Assembly: GCA_043228905.1 (NCBI GenBank)
Contig: JBHGNT010000011.1
Coordinates: forward strand, 14,508,001 to 14,572,000
Source: Azolla caroliniana
Taxonomy: Eukaryota; Polypodiophyta
Direction: 5' to 3'
Length of the DNA: 64,000 bases
How positions within the stretch are numbered: the first letter of the stretch is position 1; the number at the start of each line of letters is the position of its first letter. The position numbers were made by a program, and so were the translations under genes. Shown here piece after piece: positions 38,307 through 49,119 of this stretch. The notes under the pieces were generated by a model. The model ran no database searches. It worked only from the letters and a program-made list of their open reading frames with translations, and was not told the DNA's origin.

Positions 38307-38836
38307 TAACAATCGACAACGGTTCGGTTCGGTTTGAGAGGGTTCAAACCGAACCGTTTAAATATTTTGAAACCTAAACCAAACCGAACTAAACCATGAA
38401 ACCGTTAAACTGAACTGTTAAACATTTTTCAAACCGTTAAACCATTAAACCGTTAAAACCGTAGTTTCGTGGTTCGGTTTCAGTTTTCAACATAGGTCTA
38501 ATTTATAATTTATAATTTTTTAAAATTTATAATATTTCCTTTTTTTAAAATTTTTAAAATGTTTAAGATGTTCCTAAAATGTGAGAATAAGGTCTAAAAA
38601 TGAAAAGATTGTTTAAAAATAAAATTTTAAATTTTTTAGAATTTTTTTAAATTTTTAAAAAATAAAAAATAAAAAACCATGAAACCATTTAAACCGCGGG
38701 TTTTGACTGTTGAAATCGAACTGAACCGTTAATAAAAACCTAAAACTAAACTGAACCGAACCGTTGAAACTGTTAAGCCGTTAAACTGCGGTTTCGCGGT
38801 TGGATTCGGTTCAAACCGAACCGTTGCCGATTGTTA
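38307..38836. mobile_element. 530-bp hAT-like MITE inserted in LINE-B
   Basis: Terminal inverted repeats taacaatcgacaacggttcg (left) and taacaatcggcaacggttcg (right, reversed) match with one mismatch and extend a few bases further. The 8-bp duplication tttgcaat flanks it at 38299-38306 and 38837-38844, and the LINE frame resumes across it (...SWLIAN / GLDINNL). The interior is AT-rich with many aaccgt/aaaccg motifs and no transposase. An 8-bp duplication and this terminal sequence are typical of hAT non-autonomous elements. Confidence 0.9.
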
Positions 38837-40559
38837 TTTGCAATAAGCCAACTCACCATCATGCCATACCATGAGCTAATATAGTCGGACTCATGCAGTG
38901 ATCGAGAGGCCTCAAAGGCTTGATAGGATATCCTATCATGTGGTTGGCCATGTATCCTATGAATAAGGACTACAAGTTGAAAAAGTGCCTCTACTCGCAT
39001 CAGGGGTAAAGTGAACTCAGCTCTAATAATGTCATGTGGTACTGTCAATTTGCTTCGGAGTTGGCGTGATAACATCATCACCAATGGTCTCTCTAATTGC
39101 GTCCACATGAAAGATGGTAGCCCTGGAGCCCAAACCACTGATGCATACATGAGAGAGGGGGCTACTAATGAGTCAAAGAGCCACCCCTTAGTCCGTGGCT
39201 CTTGGAAGTATGCTTGGTGACATTGTCTCTCAAGGAGTGAGAGGGATGCATGTCCACTAGTAAGTCTATCCTTCGCTGCCAATGTCATTGAAAATTTACC
39301 TGAGTGGGCATTGAAAGTGACACCGAGATAGACATATGATCCAACCACCTCAACTGGGCTATGGGAGATGGTTAGGTAACATTTAGCTCTAACTTGGGCC
39401 GTTGTGTGAAAGATAAGGACTTTAGTTTTCCCTAGATTTACTACTGATCCTTGTTGTGTGCAAAATTCATCTAAGGCATTTAGGTGCCTTTGTAGGTCGT
39501 GTTCAGATTTAGAGAGCAAAACTATGTCGTCTACATAGAGCATGAAATGAACCTACGTATTCCCAAGGACTACTTTGTTGCCTCCCTTACGAGTGATAAA
39601 ATCTGTGATCTCATCAATGTAGATCCCAAAAAGAGTTGGTCATAGGGGCCAACCTTGTGTTACACCAATAGTGCTAATGAAGCAATTGGATAGGCCACTT
39701 GGGCATCTGACGCACCCGGAGACTTGCTCATATAGCGCGTAGATGGCCCAAATCATGTCATATGGTATCCTCAAGCTTTTAAGCCTATCAAACAACCGCT
39801 CTCTAGGAACTGTGTCGAATGCTTTGCGGAAGTCCACAAAACAACAATATAATTTCTTCTTGCGAGCCTTAGTCTGATCAATAAAGCATCTAATTGTGAA
39901 GATACGATCAATAATAGAAAAGGCTCGTCTAAAGCCAACTTGTTCAGGTGCGTGAAGATTTAGGGTCTCCATATAATCGTTAAGCTCTGTTTCCATTACT
40001 ACACCATATAATTTAACAAGTGTATGACCTATCATAATGGTCCTATATGTATTTGGGTCCATGGGGCCGCCCTCTCCTTTATGTATGGGGGTCACTGTGT
40101 TCATAGTCCATTGTGGTGGAAAACCCTAGACTTACAAAGGGAGCTAGGTACTCTTGCGCATATATGATGTGTTCTACTCGCAGTCTTGTGTGGTTCATGG
40201 ACTTCCTATGTTGTAATTTCTTTATGACCTTCAAGACCCTAGAGGTCGTGAAAAGCGTCCCCATGGTAGGCTGGGGTGTAGAAGGCATCAGAATGGGTGG
40301 TTGGTTTGGGACTTGGTAAAGTCTCTCTATATATGTGTGCCACGTGTTGGGATCCTCGATGGGTGTTTGTGGTCTTGGTTCCCGTAATCTCTTCCATGCA
40401 GTGGCACAATCTCTACTCATGAGCATATGGTGTCCCAATATTGGGATGCCTCCCACGCTCGTCTCTTACAACGTGTCATCTCGCGCATTTCTTTGCGAGC
40501 TTGTACTGAGGTAATAGTACCACTGAGTTGAGATACTTTAAGAGATAGATTATATTATC

Positions 40560-40590
40560 GTCTTCGGAGGTCAAATATGACCTATGAGAC
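40560..40590 (-). other. LINE-C 3' terminal hairpin overlapping the stop codon
   Basis: Element-sense AGGTCA-TATT-TGACCT inner stem (40583-40568) with GTCT/AGAC outer bases. The ORF stop tga (40573-40571) lies at the start of the 3' arm, so coding and terminal structure overlap. Confidence 0.7.
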
Positions 40591-43500
40591 CAAAAATATT
40601 ACATTTCACGAAAGTGAGTAGTGACTCTCGATGTTCAAGAACTTTACCAATGAATGTTGCAATCGAGAGTGCACATTCTGGTTGTGAGAGGAATTCATGC
40701 AAAGATTGGGCTCGATCGAACAGATGTGGAAAGCATGGTTGAATATGATCAAAGGTAGAGCATTGTATCAAAGTGTGATACTCAGACTCGCGAACTTGTT
40801 TAGGGCAAAGTGTGCATAGCCGACCACTCTCATCACTTGTGCCCCAATGCCCTGTTTCACATCGCAATGCATGTGAGCTAAGTCGCATGGAAGCAATGGT
40901 TCGAATGGTAGATAACGGTATGGGCTCTAACATGTATCGATGTGTATGATTTCCCCGTTCCGTAAAGAATATGGTTTTGTAGTTAGGTGCAACATGTGTA
41001 GTATAATGTGTGAAGCGCGAGCCTCCACATTTGTCCCATGTCATGATACATTGGCATTGCAAGAAGGCCTCATTTATAGAGGAATCTAATGACGCATCAT
41101 GAAGCAAGTGTCTCGCATCCCATCTAACAAACCATTTTTTTATATCTTGTATCCAACCGGAACACAAAATTTTGCTTTTATGCGTCTTTTGGATCTTTTT
41201 GTTTGCTTCCCATGCAATTCTAGGAAGTTGATGTGAGGGACTTTTTTGAACCTTAAGCATGTATTCAACAACCCTTTCCATGGCCATGATCTCAATGGGA
41301 AGCGATCCCGTCTCAAGGAGGAGGAGGGTGTAGGGCGTTCGTTTCTTAACTTGTAGAAACTTTGTAAGAGAATGTTTTTGGACATTTTCAAACTCTTTCC
41401 ACATAGATTTAGGGATGCTACCGCCCCATACTTCCACCCCATAGAGAAGAACCAGTGTCACCAAAGTGTCGAAAAGATATTTCTTGAGGACCCAACACTT
41501 CATATATCTTCAAGATTGCATGTGTTCTCAAATGCATAGTATGCTCGCTTACCCGCCTCTAAGCGGCGTGTAGCACATTCATTCCATCTATGATTTGAAG
41601 GAACTTCAAGGCCAAGATATTTGAAGCTTTCCACAAATTCAAGTGGCTCATTGCTGTACATAATGCATGGTTTATCTCTTTTTTGGCTCTTCACAAGCAT
41701 AATCTTTGTTTTAGAGCTATTGACACTTAATTTAGTATGCATGCAAAAAATTTCCAATGCCTTCATAAGCTTTTGTGCATCTCCTAAAGTATTTGCAAAA
41801 AGCATTACATCATCTGCATATAGCAAAAGCATAATCACAACATTCCCAATGGTAACTTCTTCAACTCATTCTTCCTTTGCAAACTTGGTAACCATTTCTT
41901 CCAATTCATCAATGCATAGACCAAATAGTGTTGGTGAGAGTGGGCATCCTTGCTTAACACCAGTAGTGCTTTTGAAAAAATCTGAAAGTTTATCTCTCAT
42001 GCGCACACAACATATAACCTTCTCATAAATTCGGGAAATTGCAAGCATATATTCACTTGGCACCTCAAGTTCTTCCATTCGCCTCCAATGATGCTCACGA
42101 GGTACCATATCAAACGCTTTCTTGAAGTCTACAAAGCAACAATATAAACCTTTACCTCTAAGGCAACGTTCCTCCCTTAATACTCGAAGGGTGATAAGGT
42201 GATCAATGGTGCTATGATGTTTCCGAAAGTCAGCTTGTCCATAAGCTCTCTTACCACTTTTTTCAGCACATACACTTATGTTTGATTCCATTATACATCC
42301 AAATAGTTTTGCCATTAATGAGCCAACCATGATGGTTCGATAATTGTTTACATTATTTATATCTCCACCTTTATGTAAAGGTTTGATCCAATTTGTAGTC
42401 CAATCGTATGGCATACCATGTTGCAATGCATCATTAAACATATCGCTTATCCATATATGTGCTTCCTTTCCCGTCCATTTGAGCATTTCAGCCTTTATAC
42501 ATTGAAGATTGCTTGCCTTTTGAGAGGCCATTTTCTTAAGTCCTATGCATATATCTTCAATTGTAAAGAAGGGAGACATATGTGAAAGAGAACCATAACA
42601 CATCATCTTTCTGGCAAGAGATAACTTATATAAATTCTTACAATGCATAGATAAATCGTGAAGAGTTAAGTCACCAAAACTCTCAACACGTTTCCCCTTT
42701 AGATTTCCCCAAAATGTAGCACATGCATGTGCTTTCTCTTGCGTTTGGATAAATTGTTGAGTAACTTCCCATATTCTTCTCTTTCTTTGAATAAGCCTTT
42801 TATACTCATGCAAATGCTTTTGGTAATTCTCTTTATCCTTAACTACATCCAAAACCATAAGGCACTTTCGAGGTTCACGACATTCTTTATCAAACCATTT
42901 TTTCTTAAGCTTCTTGGTGCATTTCCAAGATGTATGGTTGGTCGAAAAACATTTGTTTGTACAGGAGAGAATAACTTTCTTGAAAGCTTCCCATTTGCAT
43001 TCAAGTGTGGCACCATGTTGTATCTTTGTCATTTGTAACATATCCTCAACCATCTTGGAATACATGGGTGCTCGCTTAAGGTTCATGCTCAGGTGCGGTT
43101 GTTTATTATCTTCAATAGCCTTCTCACAATCAAACCTATGCATACATTTGAGATCAATACATAAAGGCCTATGATCGGATTCCAGTGTCCATTCACCAAG
43201 TGAGAATTTATGTAAACGATCCAAAATACCTTCGGAAAGTAGCACATAGTCAATCACACTATTTCCGTTGTGTTTTCTACATGTAAAATCATTAGTGTTG
43301 GGCCATAAGAAACTTCCATTTGCAATAAGCAATCCGGTACTATTGCACATTTGTAGGAGTAACTTCCCAAATTGGTTCGGATCTTTTTCATCGCTAGAAG
43401 AGCAGCTATACATTTGGATATCCTCTTGCATCCTTGAGATATGTGGCATGAAAGATTCTTGTGAATCAAGTTGGAAACTTCTTGTACGAGCATTCATGTC

Positions 43501-43970
43501 ACCAAAGACAATAACTTCCCCTTTGGATTTGAAATAAGTAATATTATCTTCTAGAGTGGCAAACGGTTTATCTTTATCCAAACAACATAAAAGTTAGAAT
43601 CTTGATGGGGAATGTAACATCCAACTACAAAAAGGGGCAAATCGTTAGGTGTTTCTATTTTGAGCCATATGTAGCATTTATTTTCATCATTTTTTATGAT
43701 TGACACATATTTCTCTATTTCCTTCTTAATCAAACATGCCACGCCTCCTTGTCCTCTTCTTTGTCTTGGATTTTTCTTCCATATTAAAGAGTGTACATTA
43801 TAGTTTCCTAAACCTTGAATCCTTTGAGTATCATGCTCCCATGTTTCAACAAGAAGTGTGATATCCGAGTCATCGGTGAACTCCTCTATGCCAAATCCCG
43901 CATTCCATGGGTATCCATTGCAATTCCAAAAGCATAGTCGTAAAAGGCGTGGGTTAGTCTCATAGATCAC
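40571..43970 (-). pseudogene. LINE-C ORF2: endonuclease, reverse transcriptase, C-terminal zinc region
   Basis: Endonuclease motifs: FWNCNG, LLVETWE, RGQGGVACLIKKE, VIVFGDMNART (near 43500), SVIDYVL and SDHRPL. RT motifs: YCCFVDFKKAFDMVPREH, GVKQGCPLSPTLFG and LLLYADDV (about 41828-41803). C-terminal CTLCPKQVRESEYHTLIQC has the form C-x2-C-x9-H-x4-C. Defects: a frameshift near 43560, an in-frame tga at 41868-41866, and a frameshift near 41503. Apart from these three lesions the frame is open over about 3.4 kb, so inactivation looks moderately recent. Confidence 0.9.
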
Positions 43971-43976
43971 GTGTCC

Positions 43977-44330
43977 CTATTTGCCTACATTTCCATCTTT
44001 AGGCACACCCTTACCCTTGTTTTTCAATCTTTCTTCATATGCTTTACGATGAGCATTTTGTTGTGAGATAGTACGATCTTCACTCACAAAGCATTGTGTA
44101 CCTTTGAGGTATACCCAACTATTTTCGAGTATGATCCGCCGCTTTGTATCATCTGTCATTGTGCATACAATAGGCCTTTCTCCAGAGCGAGTAACACCAT
44201 GTTTCCCAACTCGGTGTGCCTCATATACATTCACATTTGACATCCCATAATGCATGCTAAAAAATTCATTAATGGCCTTTCCAAGGGATGCGGGTGTTTC
44301 CATACTCTCTTCTTTAATCCCACGGACGAC
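43977..44330 (-). pseudogene. LINE-C ORF1-like segment
   Basis: The frame 44330-43977 encodes a segment resembling the RRM/C-terminal part of LINE ORF1 nucleic-acid-binding proteins: IVVRGIKEESMETPASLGKA, then VYEAHRVGK, RPIVCTMTDDTKRRII and FVSEDRTISQQNAHRKAYEE. The N-terminal part is missing. It ends at a tag (43979-43977) in the same frame as the downstream endonuclease, so the two could once have been one ORF. Confidence 0.65.
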
Positions 44331-44420
44331 AATGTCTTCTAAGGCCAAAATTGGGCCCATGAGACACAATTGGTTTACAACGAAATGGGTATTTATCCAA
44401 TCATCAGAACTAAAATAAAA
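44331..44420 (-). mobile_element. LINE-B-family 3' end, 5'-truncated
   Basis: About 85 bp match 37266-37350 (LINE-B 3' UTR): the hairpin followed by cacaattggt..acaa and atttatccaatcatcagaact. It abuts LINE-C and lies about 450 bp upstream of the SUV3 start codon, so it may form part of that gene's promoter region. Confidence 0.75.
44334..44365 (-). other. Third copy of the LINE 3' hairpin, at the LINE-C 5' junction
   Basis: Inner stem aggcca-aaat-tgggccc (one extra g) with gtct/agac outer bases. It belongs to a LINE-B-family 3' end (44331-44420) that abuts the 5' side of LINE-C. Confidence 0.65.
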
Positions 44421-44548
44421 GTTTTTATTTTTGTTATTATTTTTTCTGAAAGAAAGAAAGAGATCATGGAGGGGCCATTCTCGTAATTTCCTCATAAGTC
44501 AAAGATTTTGCGGGTTCTCTGTGCAGAGCAAAACTGCTTCTCCCTCCC

Positions 44549-44550
<2 letters not shown>

Positions 44551-44586
<36 letters not shown>

Positions 44587-44796
44587 AGGACAGAGGTCGT
44601 GGCTATGGCTATGGCTATGGCTATGGCGATGGAGCGGCCATTCACATCGCAATCGCCCATCATCCCCCTCCAGTCTCTCTCGCTACATCCGCCACGGAAT
44701 AGCCCTCTCCGAACCCAATCTCCGTCAGAGGTTTCACTCTGCTCTCTCTGCTTTTCTACGATTTTTCTCTTCCACTTGGCTTTAGGAAGAGAGTAA
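44551..44796 (+). promoter_or_regulatory. GA tract and multi-AUG upstream ORF in the SUV3 5' leader
   Basis: A (GA)n run occupies 44551-44585. It is followed by an (ATGGCT)n hexanucleotide from about 44600 that gives five in-frame ATGs and opens a 63-codon frame (44605-44796) ending before the SUV3 ATG at 44876. It is a potential translation-inhibiting uORF. It could instead be removed in part by a 5' UTR intron ending at tatcattag near 44858. No in-frame splice to the helicase ORF was found. Confidence 0.45.
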
Positions 44797-44875
44797 CTTC
44801 TTTTGGTACTTAATTACTTGCCGAGAAAGGTTAGAACATATTCTCGGTTTTATCATTAGTATTATACTTTTCACA

Positions 44876-47617
44876 ATGAGTGGAAGAAGCATTTTGCTGA
44901 ATTTGTATAGAAGAAGAGGCTGTATTCGGACTAGTCTTATGTGTAAAACAGATAATGCAATATCTCGTTTTTGTAAGAATGCTGCTATAGATACCCACAC
45001 TAGTTTCCTTTTGAATGACGCTCACGTAGGTAGACCTATCCTATCATACTTAAGATTGTTTAGTGTGGATATTTGCTTAAACCCAATAATACCTCAATGT
45101 GATAATAATGATGATGGGTCCTCTTCAAAGTTAGATTTAGGCTCTGAAGACAGAGCAACAGAGAGAGTTTCTAGCAGACAAAAAGGCTCTAGTAGAAGTC
45201 CTAGGAAGCTCAAAAAGAATGGCATTATCAATGGTAATGATGGTGAAACAGTAGTAGTCTTCAAAAGCCTGGTGGAAAATTTAGATAAGCAGAAAAGGGA
45301 TGGGGTGGTAGTAGCAGAATCCAATGATTTAGCGAATTTAGATACAAATGTTTCTATAGAAGAAGAGTCTTTGCAAAATAGGGTAGATGCTGATATATTA
45401 GGCCAACATTCAGATGAATCGGGAAAGTATGGAAGCCATCGAAGGCACAAAGAAGTACCTGAAGAAGCTGAGAACCATTTGATAAATTCAAGTCTATCTA
45501 ATTCTGTTGAGGAAAGAGGAATATTAAGCCAAGATTCAGATCAATTGGAAAAGTATGGAAACGGTCAGAACCACAAAGGAGAAGGTTCGGAGGGCTCCAG
45601 AAATATTTGGAGAAAGTTTGATCAATTCGAGAGTCATGAATTAGGGAAGCATTCAGCTCGATCAGGGAAGTATGGAAACTATCGAAGCTACAAAGAAGAA
45701 GGTTCAGAAGAAACAGTGAATCCTTCGGCAAAGGTTGACCTATTTGACCCTCTTCAAGTATTTCAGTGTTTGGTAATATCAAGGCCACCTGGCATGCTAA
45801 AACATGAAAGGGATGCTTTAGCACAAATTTTTAGGCATTTTCTCGAGGATGGATGGGCACTACAACAAGCTTTATTTCGGTGCTATGTTAGCTCAGTTGT
45901 GTTTCCCATTGCAGTTTCTCGCTTCCGGAAATTCTTCTTTTCCAGATGTACTCCAGATATAAGGGCACATTTACTAGAACTTGGGCCATCAGAAGAAGGA
46001 GACGAGTTTCTATTTCCTCTATTTTCGGAGTTTTCTAGGAGAGAATTTCCTTCAGAAATTGCTAGGTACAAGGCATTAGTTGAAAGAGCAGATCTGACCA
46101 AGCCACACACATGGTTCCCATTTGCCCGTGCTTTGACACGGAGAATCATCTATCATTCAGGTCCTACAAATAGTGGCAAAACATATAATGCAATACAAAG
46201 GTTTAAGGCTGCAGGTTCAGGTATCTATTGTGGCCCTCTTCGCCTACTCGCCATGGAGATATTTGATAGTGTTAATGCTGATGGAGTGTATTGTAGTCTG
46301 ACCACAGGACAAGAGAAGAAAGAAGTTCCATTTGCAAATCATGTTGCTTGCACAGTGGAAATGGTTTCCACACAAAAAACATGGGAAGTAGCTGTAATAG
46401 ATGAGATTCAGATGCTAGCTGATGAATTTCGAGGGTGGGCGTGGACCCGAGCTTTTCTTGGTTTGCAAGCAAATGAAATTCATGTGTGTGGTGACCCTAC
46501 TGCCCTCCGTCTAGTAAGAGATATATGTGCCATCACTGGGGATGAAATGGAAGAATGTCATTATGAACGATTTGATCCTTTATCAATAGATCAACACTCC
46601 CTTGAAGGGAAATATGGAAATATATGCCCTGGAGATTGCATTGTATCATTTTCGAGGAAGGAAATCTTCAGTATAAAGAGAGCAGTGGAACTAGCAACAT
46701 CAAATCGGTGTTGTGTCATTTATGGAGCATTGCCTCCTGAGACCCGACGACACCAAGCTAAGCTTTTCAATGACCCAAATAGTGGGTATGATGTATTAGT
46801 TGCCACTGATGCAATAGGTATGGGTTTGAACCTGAATATAAAGAGGGTTGTCTTTCATTCTCTAGAAAAGTACGATGGCAAGACACAGATAAAAGTATCT
46901 GCATCTCAGGTGAAGCAAATAGCCGGAAGAGCAGGCCGAAGGGGTACACTCTACCAAATTGGAACAGCAACCACATTCTATTCTCGGGATATTCCTTATT
47001 TAGTACAATGCATGGAAGAACCATTTTCAGCAACTTCCAGTGCAGGCCTTTTCCCTATGTATGAACAAATCGAGCTTTTTGCAACACAAATGCCAGAAGC
47101 TACTTTCTCGAAGCTTCTTGACCGATTTGCAGAGACATGCCAACTGGATGGATCCTTTTTCCTTTGCCGCAATGACAACCTTAAGAAGGTCGCTGGAATT
47201 ATTGATAAAGTGAAGGGATTGACCCTAGAGGATAAAATGTCATTTATTTTGGCACCTGTAAATAGCCGAGATCCAAGAGTTATTAATGCACTTCTCAGTT
47301 TTGCACTTGCTTATAGTAAGAAGCTTCCAGTGCATTTGGCGATGGCAACACCCATGGGTTCTGCCAAGAGTATTGTTCAACTCATGGATCTCGAAACTCG
47401 GCATCAAATTTTGTCTCTTTACTTATGGTTAAGCCATCATTTTCCTGAGGAATGCTTTCCACAGAAAGAGCAAGCAGGACAGATGGCAGCTGATATTGCA
47501 CTTTTACTTGGGGAGTCCTTGGCTCAGCAAGACATTCGGATTGTTCAGAAAGACCATGAAGGCAATCTAAGAAAACGAGCTACTAGAAGACCTTCGAGGT
47601 TTACACTAAGAACTTAA
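44876..47617 (+). CDS. SUV3: SUV3-type DExH-box RNA helicase, mitochondrial (DExH18-like)
   Basis: A single uninterrupted ORF of 913 aa. The N-terminus (MSGRSILLNLYRRRGCIRTS...) is rich in Arg, Ser and Leu with almost no acid, like a mitochondrial presequence. A long hydrophilic extension (about 75-290) contains three degenerate repeats. The helicase core shows GPTNSGKT (Walker A, 429-436), CGPLRLLA, TGQE, DEIQ (509-512, the DExH-type box II of this family), CGDP, VATDAIGMGLNL and QIAGRAGRRG (681-690, motif VI). The SUV3 C-terminal region follows (about 820-870, LPVHLAMATPMG). Known SUV3 proteins unwind RNA using NTP and take part in mitochondrial RNA turnover. Plant DExH18 is close to 800 aa, so this protein is longer mainly through its N-terminal extension. 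Start chosen as the first ATG giving the presequence. Convergent with the glutathione synthetase gene. Confidence 0.95.
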   Translation: MSGRSILLNLYRRRGCIRTSLMCKTDNAISRFCKNAAIDTHTSFLLNDAHVGRPILSYLRLFSVDICLNPIIPQCDNNDDGSSSKLDLGSEDRATERVSSRQKGSSRSPRKLKKNGIINGNDGETVVVFKSLVENLDKQKRDGVVVAESNDLANLDTNVSIEEESLQNRVDADILGQHSDESGKYGSHRRHKEVPEEAENHLINSSLSNSVEERGILSQDSDQLEKYGNGQNHKGEGSEGSRNIWRKFDQFESHELGKHSARSGKYGNYRSYKEEGSEETVNPSAKVDLFDPLQVFQCLVISRPPGMLKHERDALAQIFRHFLEDGWALQQALFRCYVSSVVFPIAVSRFRKFFFSRCTPDIRAHLLELGPSEEGDEFLFPLFSEFSRREFPSEIARYKALVERADLTKPHTWFPFARALTRRIIYHSGPTNSGKTYNAIQRFKAAGSGIYCGPLRLLAMEIFDSVNADGVYCSLTTGQEKKEVPFANHVACTVEMVSTQKTWEVAVIDEIQMLADEFRGWAWTRAFLGLQANEIHVCGDPTALRLVRDICAITGDEMEECHYERFDPLSIDQHSLEGKYGNICPGDCIVSFSRKEIFSIKRAVELATSNRCCVIYGALPPETRRHQAKLFNDPNSGYDVLVATDAIGMGLNLNIKRVVFHSLEKYDGKTQIKVSASQVKQIAGRAGRRGTLYQIGTATTFYSRDIPYLVQCMEEPFSATSSAGLFPMYEQIELFATQMPEATFSKLLDRFAETCQLDGSFFLCRNDNLKKVAGIIDKVKGLTLEDKMSFILAPVNSRDPRVINALLSFALAYSKKLPVHLAMATPMGSAKSIVQLMDLETRHQILSLYLWLSHHFPEECFPQKEQAGQMAADIALLLGESLAQQDIRIVQKDHEGNLRKRATRRPSRFTLRT

Positions 47618-49119
47618 CGATAATTTCAAGACTCGGGCAATAAGATCGACTATCTCACTTGGCAGCTTGCTTGTGTCAATTCATTTTGAGTATACAAAAT
47701 GTTGCATTTTGATAATGGCATTGCTGTACTCACCATATCATAGAGCTTCATCCAATTTGCATAGTTTGCCAACTTTTTGGTGATTATGTGAAGTTGACAA
47801 CTAATGGTACTCGAGTGAACATTCTTTTTAAAATGTTGGAAAACAAAATTTAAGTTTTAAGTATTTTGAAGAGATTGTATTGGAGGAATGTAGTCAATAT
47901 TGTTACATTTTGGAGAAAGATATACGTACATGTAGTTTGATGTCTATTTGAAACCCTCTTGGATTGAAGTGAAAATAGAGGGATAAACCAAAAGCAGTAT
48001 GTACATTGTGGCAAGTTTTAAAGGTAATTGGCCATGTATTCATATTGACTTCCTCTATATCTCATCATTGTTTTCAAACATTTCTTCTGAAATTAGACCT
48101 TGCATGCCAAATTTTCTTTGCTTCAAATAAGTAATTCTTGTATCATGGCATGATGTATTTATTTGAAAGGAGTATATCTGTTGTTGTCCTATTAGGTGAT
48201 TTCATGTTTACAATTCACAAGATTTTTCCCACATGGGCAAACCACATTCCAAATCATGACTATTTCATTGGTACATGGATACGAGTGGTTAGAACTATTC
48301 GTCCTAGAATATCTCAATACTTTGTGGCCTTTTAAAAAAATCTCAAATATATTTTCAAATCTTCTCCTCTCAATGGTAATAGATTCTAATTGTAAAGATT
48401 TGATCATGTTTAGGTAGTTTTTTTGGGGGATTATCATTAAGTTTAAAAATAATTGGAATCCATCATCTACAAAATTTTGACATAATTCCACTATTCTAGA
48501 GACTATAGGATATTTCAAAACTGCAAGTGTAAGTTGTAACAGGTCTTTTCTTTGCATATGATGTATAATTTTATACCTTTGTTGTATGATTCTTCATCAA
48601 ATGGAAAACGCTTGCTTTTCCACTCATAGAACAGTACTTCAAATACTCTTTGGTCAACAGGATATTTGATATTGCATGGTTATGTGAAGAAAATGTGTTT
48701 TTTGAGAAGAACCTTTTTAGTCTTCCAGACTTCTTTTTACTAATTCATCATGCAATTTTGAGTTAATAGAGGAGCTATCTTTATCATTGTTGATAAAAAA
48801 TAAAGGGACAACATCAACATTACAAGTTACAACAAAGATATTCATTGAATGATTCCTACTCATTGTATGAAAACATGTTTTTTCCTGCCATGGATTCCCA
48901 TTGTTATTCTTGCATATCCAAGGACATGCACTCTCAAATAGAATGATTACTATCAGCCAAGGATAGATAGCAGAGAATTTATGATGGCTCTTCATCGCTG
49001 TTATCTTATTACAAAGAAATCCATAAATATGTAAAAAAAAATGTATAAATGATAACCCTGATTTCACAACATAATCAGCTGAAAATGGTCTTATTGTTGA
49101 TTTATAACGTGAAATGGAA
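47618..49119. other. Convergent intergenic spacer, no gene seen
   Basis: The space between the 3' ends of SUV3 (+) and glutathione synthetase (-). It should contain both 3' UTRs. AT-rich, without a supported ORF. Confidence 0.55.

Larger units (their letters stand above)
37263..40540 (-). mobile_element. LINE-B: non-LTR retrotransposon, 5'-truncated
   Basis: On the minus strand, 40456-39640 encodes the region before RT and RT blocks (YCCFVDFRKAFDTVPRERLFD, then GVTQGWPL). An in-frame tga follows at 39642-39640, then PTLFGIYIDE, MLYVDDIVLL (YVDD at 39537-39526) and a C-terminal region with C-x2-C...H...C (CRICHIDIEDEYHFTCKC, near 37935). The frame shifts near 40100, and a 530-bp insertion splits the C-terminal region at 38307-38836. 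The ORF ends at 37725. The 3' UTR runs to a hairpin at 37267-37297 and a (CT)n tail. The endonuclease region is absent. Related to but distinct from LINE-C; not the L1 type seen at 10 kb. Confidence 0.87.
40545..44330 (-). mobile_element. LINE-C: near-complete non-LTR retrotransposon
   Basis: The minus-strand order is ORF1-like segment (44330-43977), apurinic endonuclease (43970-about 43100), reverse transcriptase (about 42450-41500) and a C-terminal zinc-binding region ending at 40571. The 3' end carries a hairpin and an atctatctc tail. It lies immediately upstream, in the same orientation, of LINE-B, and is preceded by a third LINE 3' end at 44331-44420. Stop codons and frameshifts make it inactive (see the ORF entries). 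Confidence 0.9.

Noticed and set aside
40571-43970. Host gene encoding a reverse-transcriptase-like protein
   Set aside because: Endonuclease and RT motifs, stops and frameshifts, and a 3' hairpin shared with other copies identify a dead LINE.
44605-44796. N-terminal exon of the SUV3 helicase
   Set aside because: The plausible donor (cagag|gtttc) and acceptor (cattag|tatt) do not restore the helicase frame, and the helicase ORF already has a good presequence at its own ATG.
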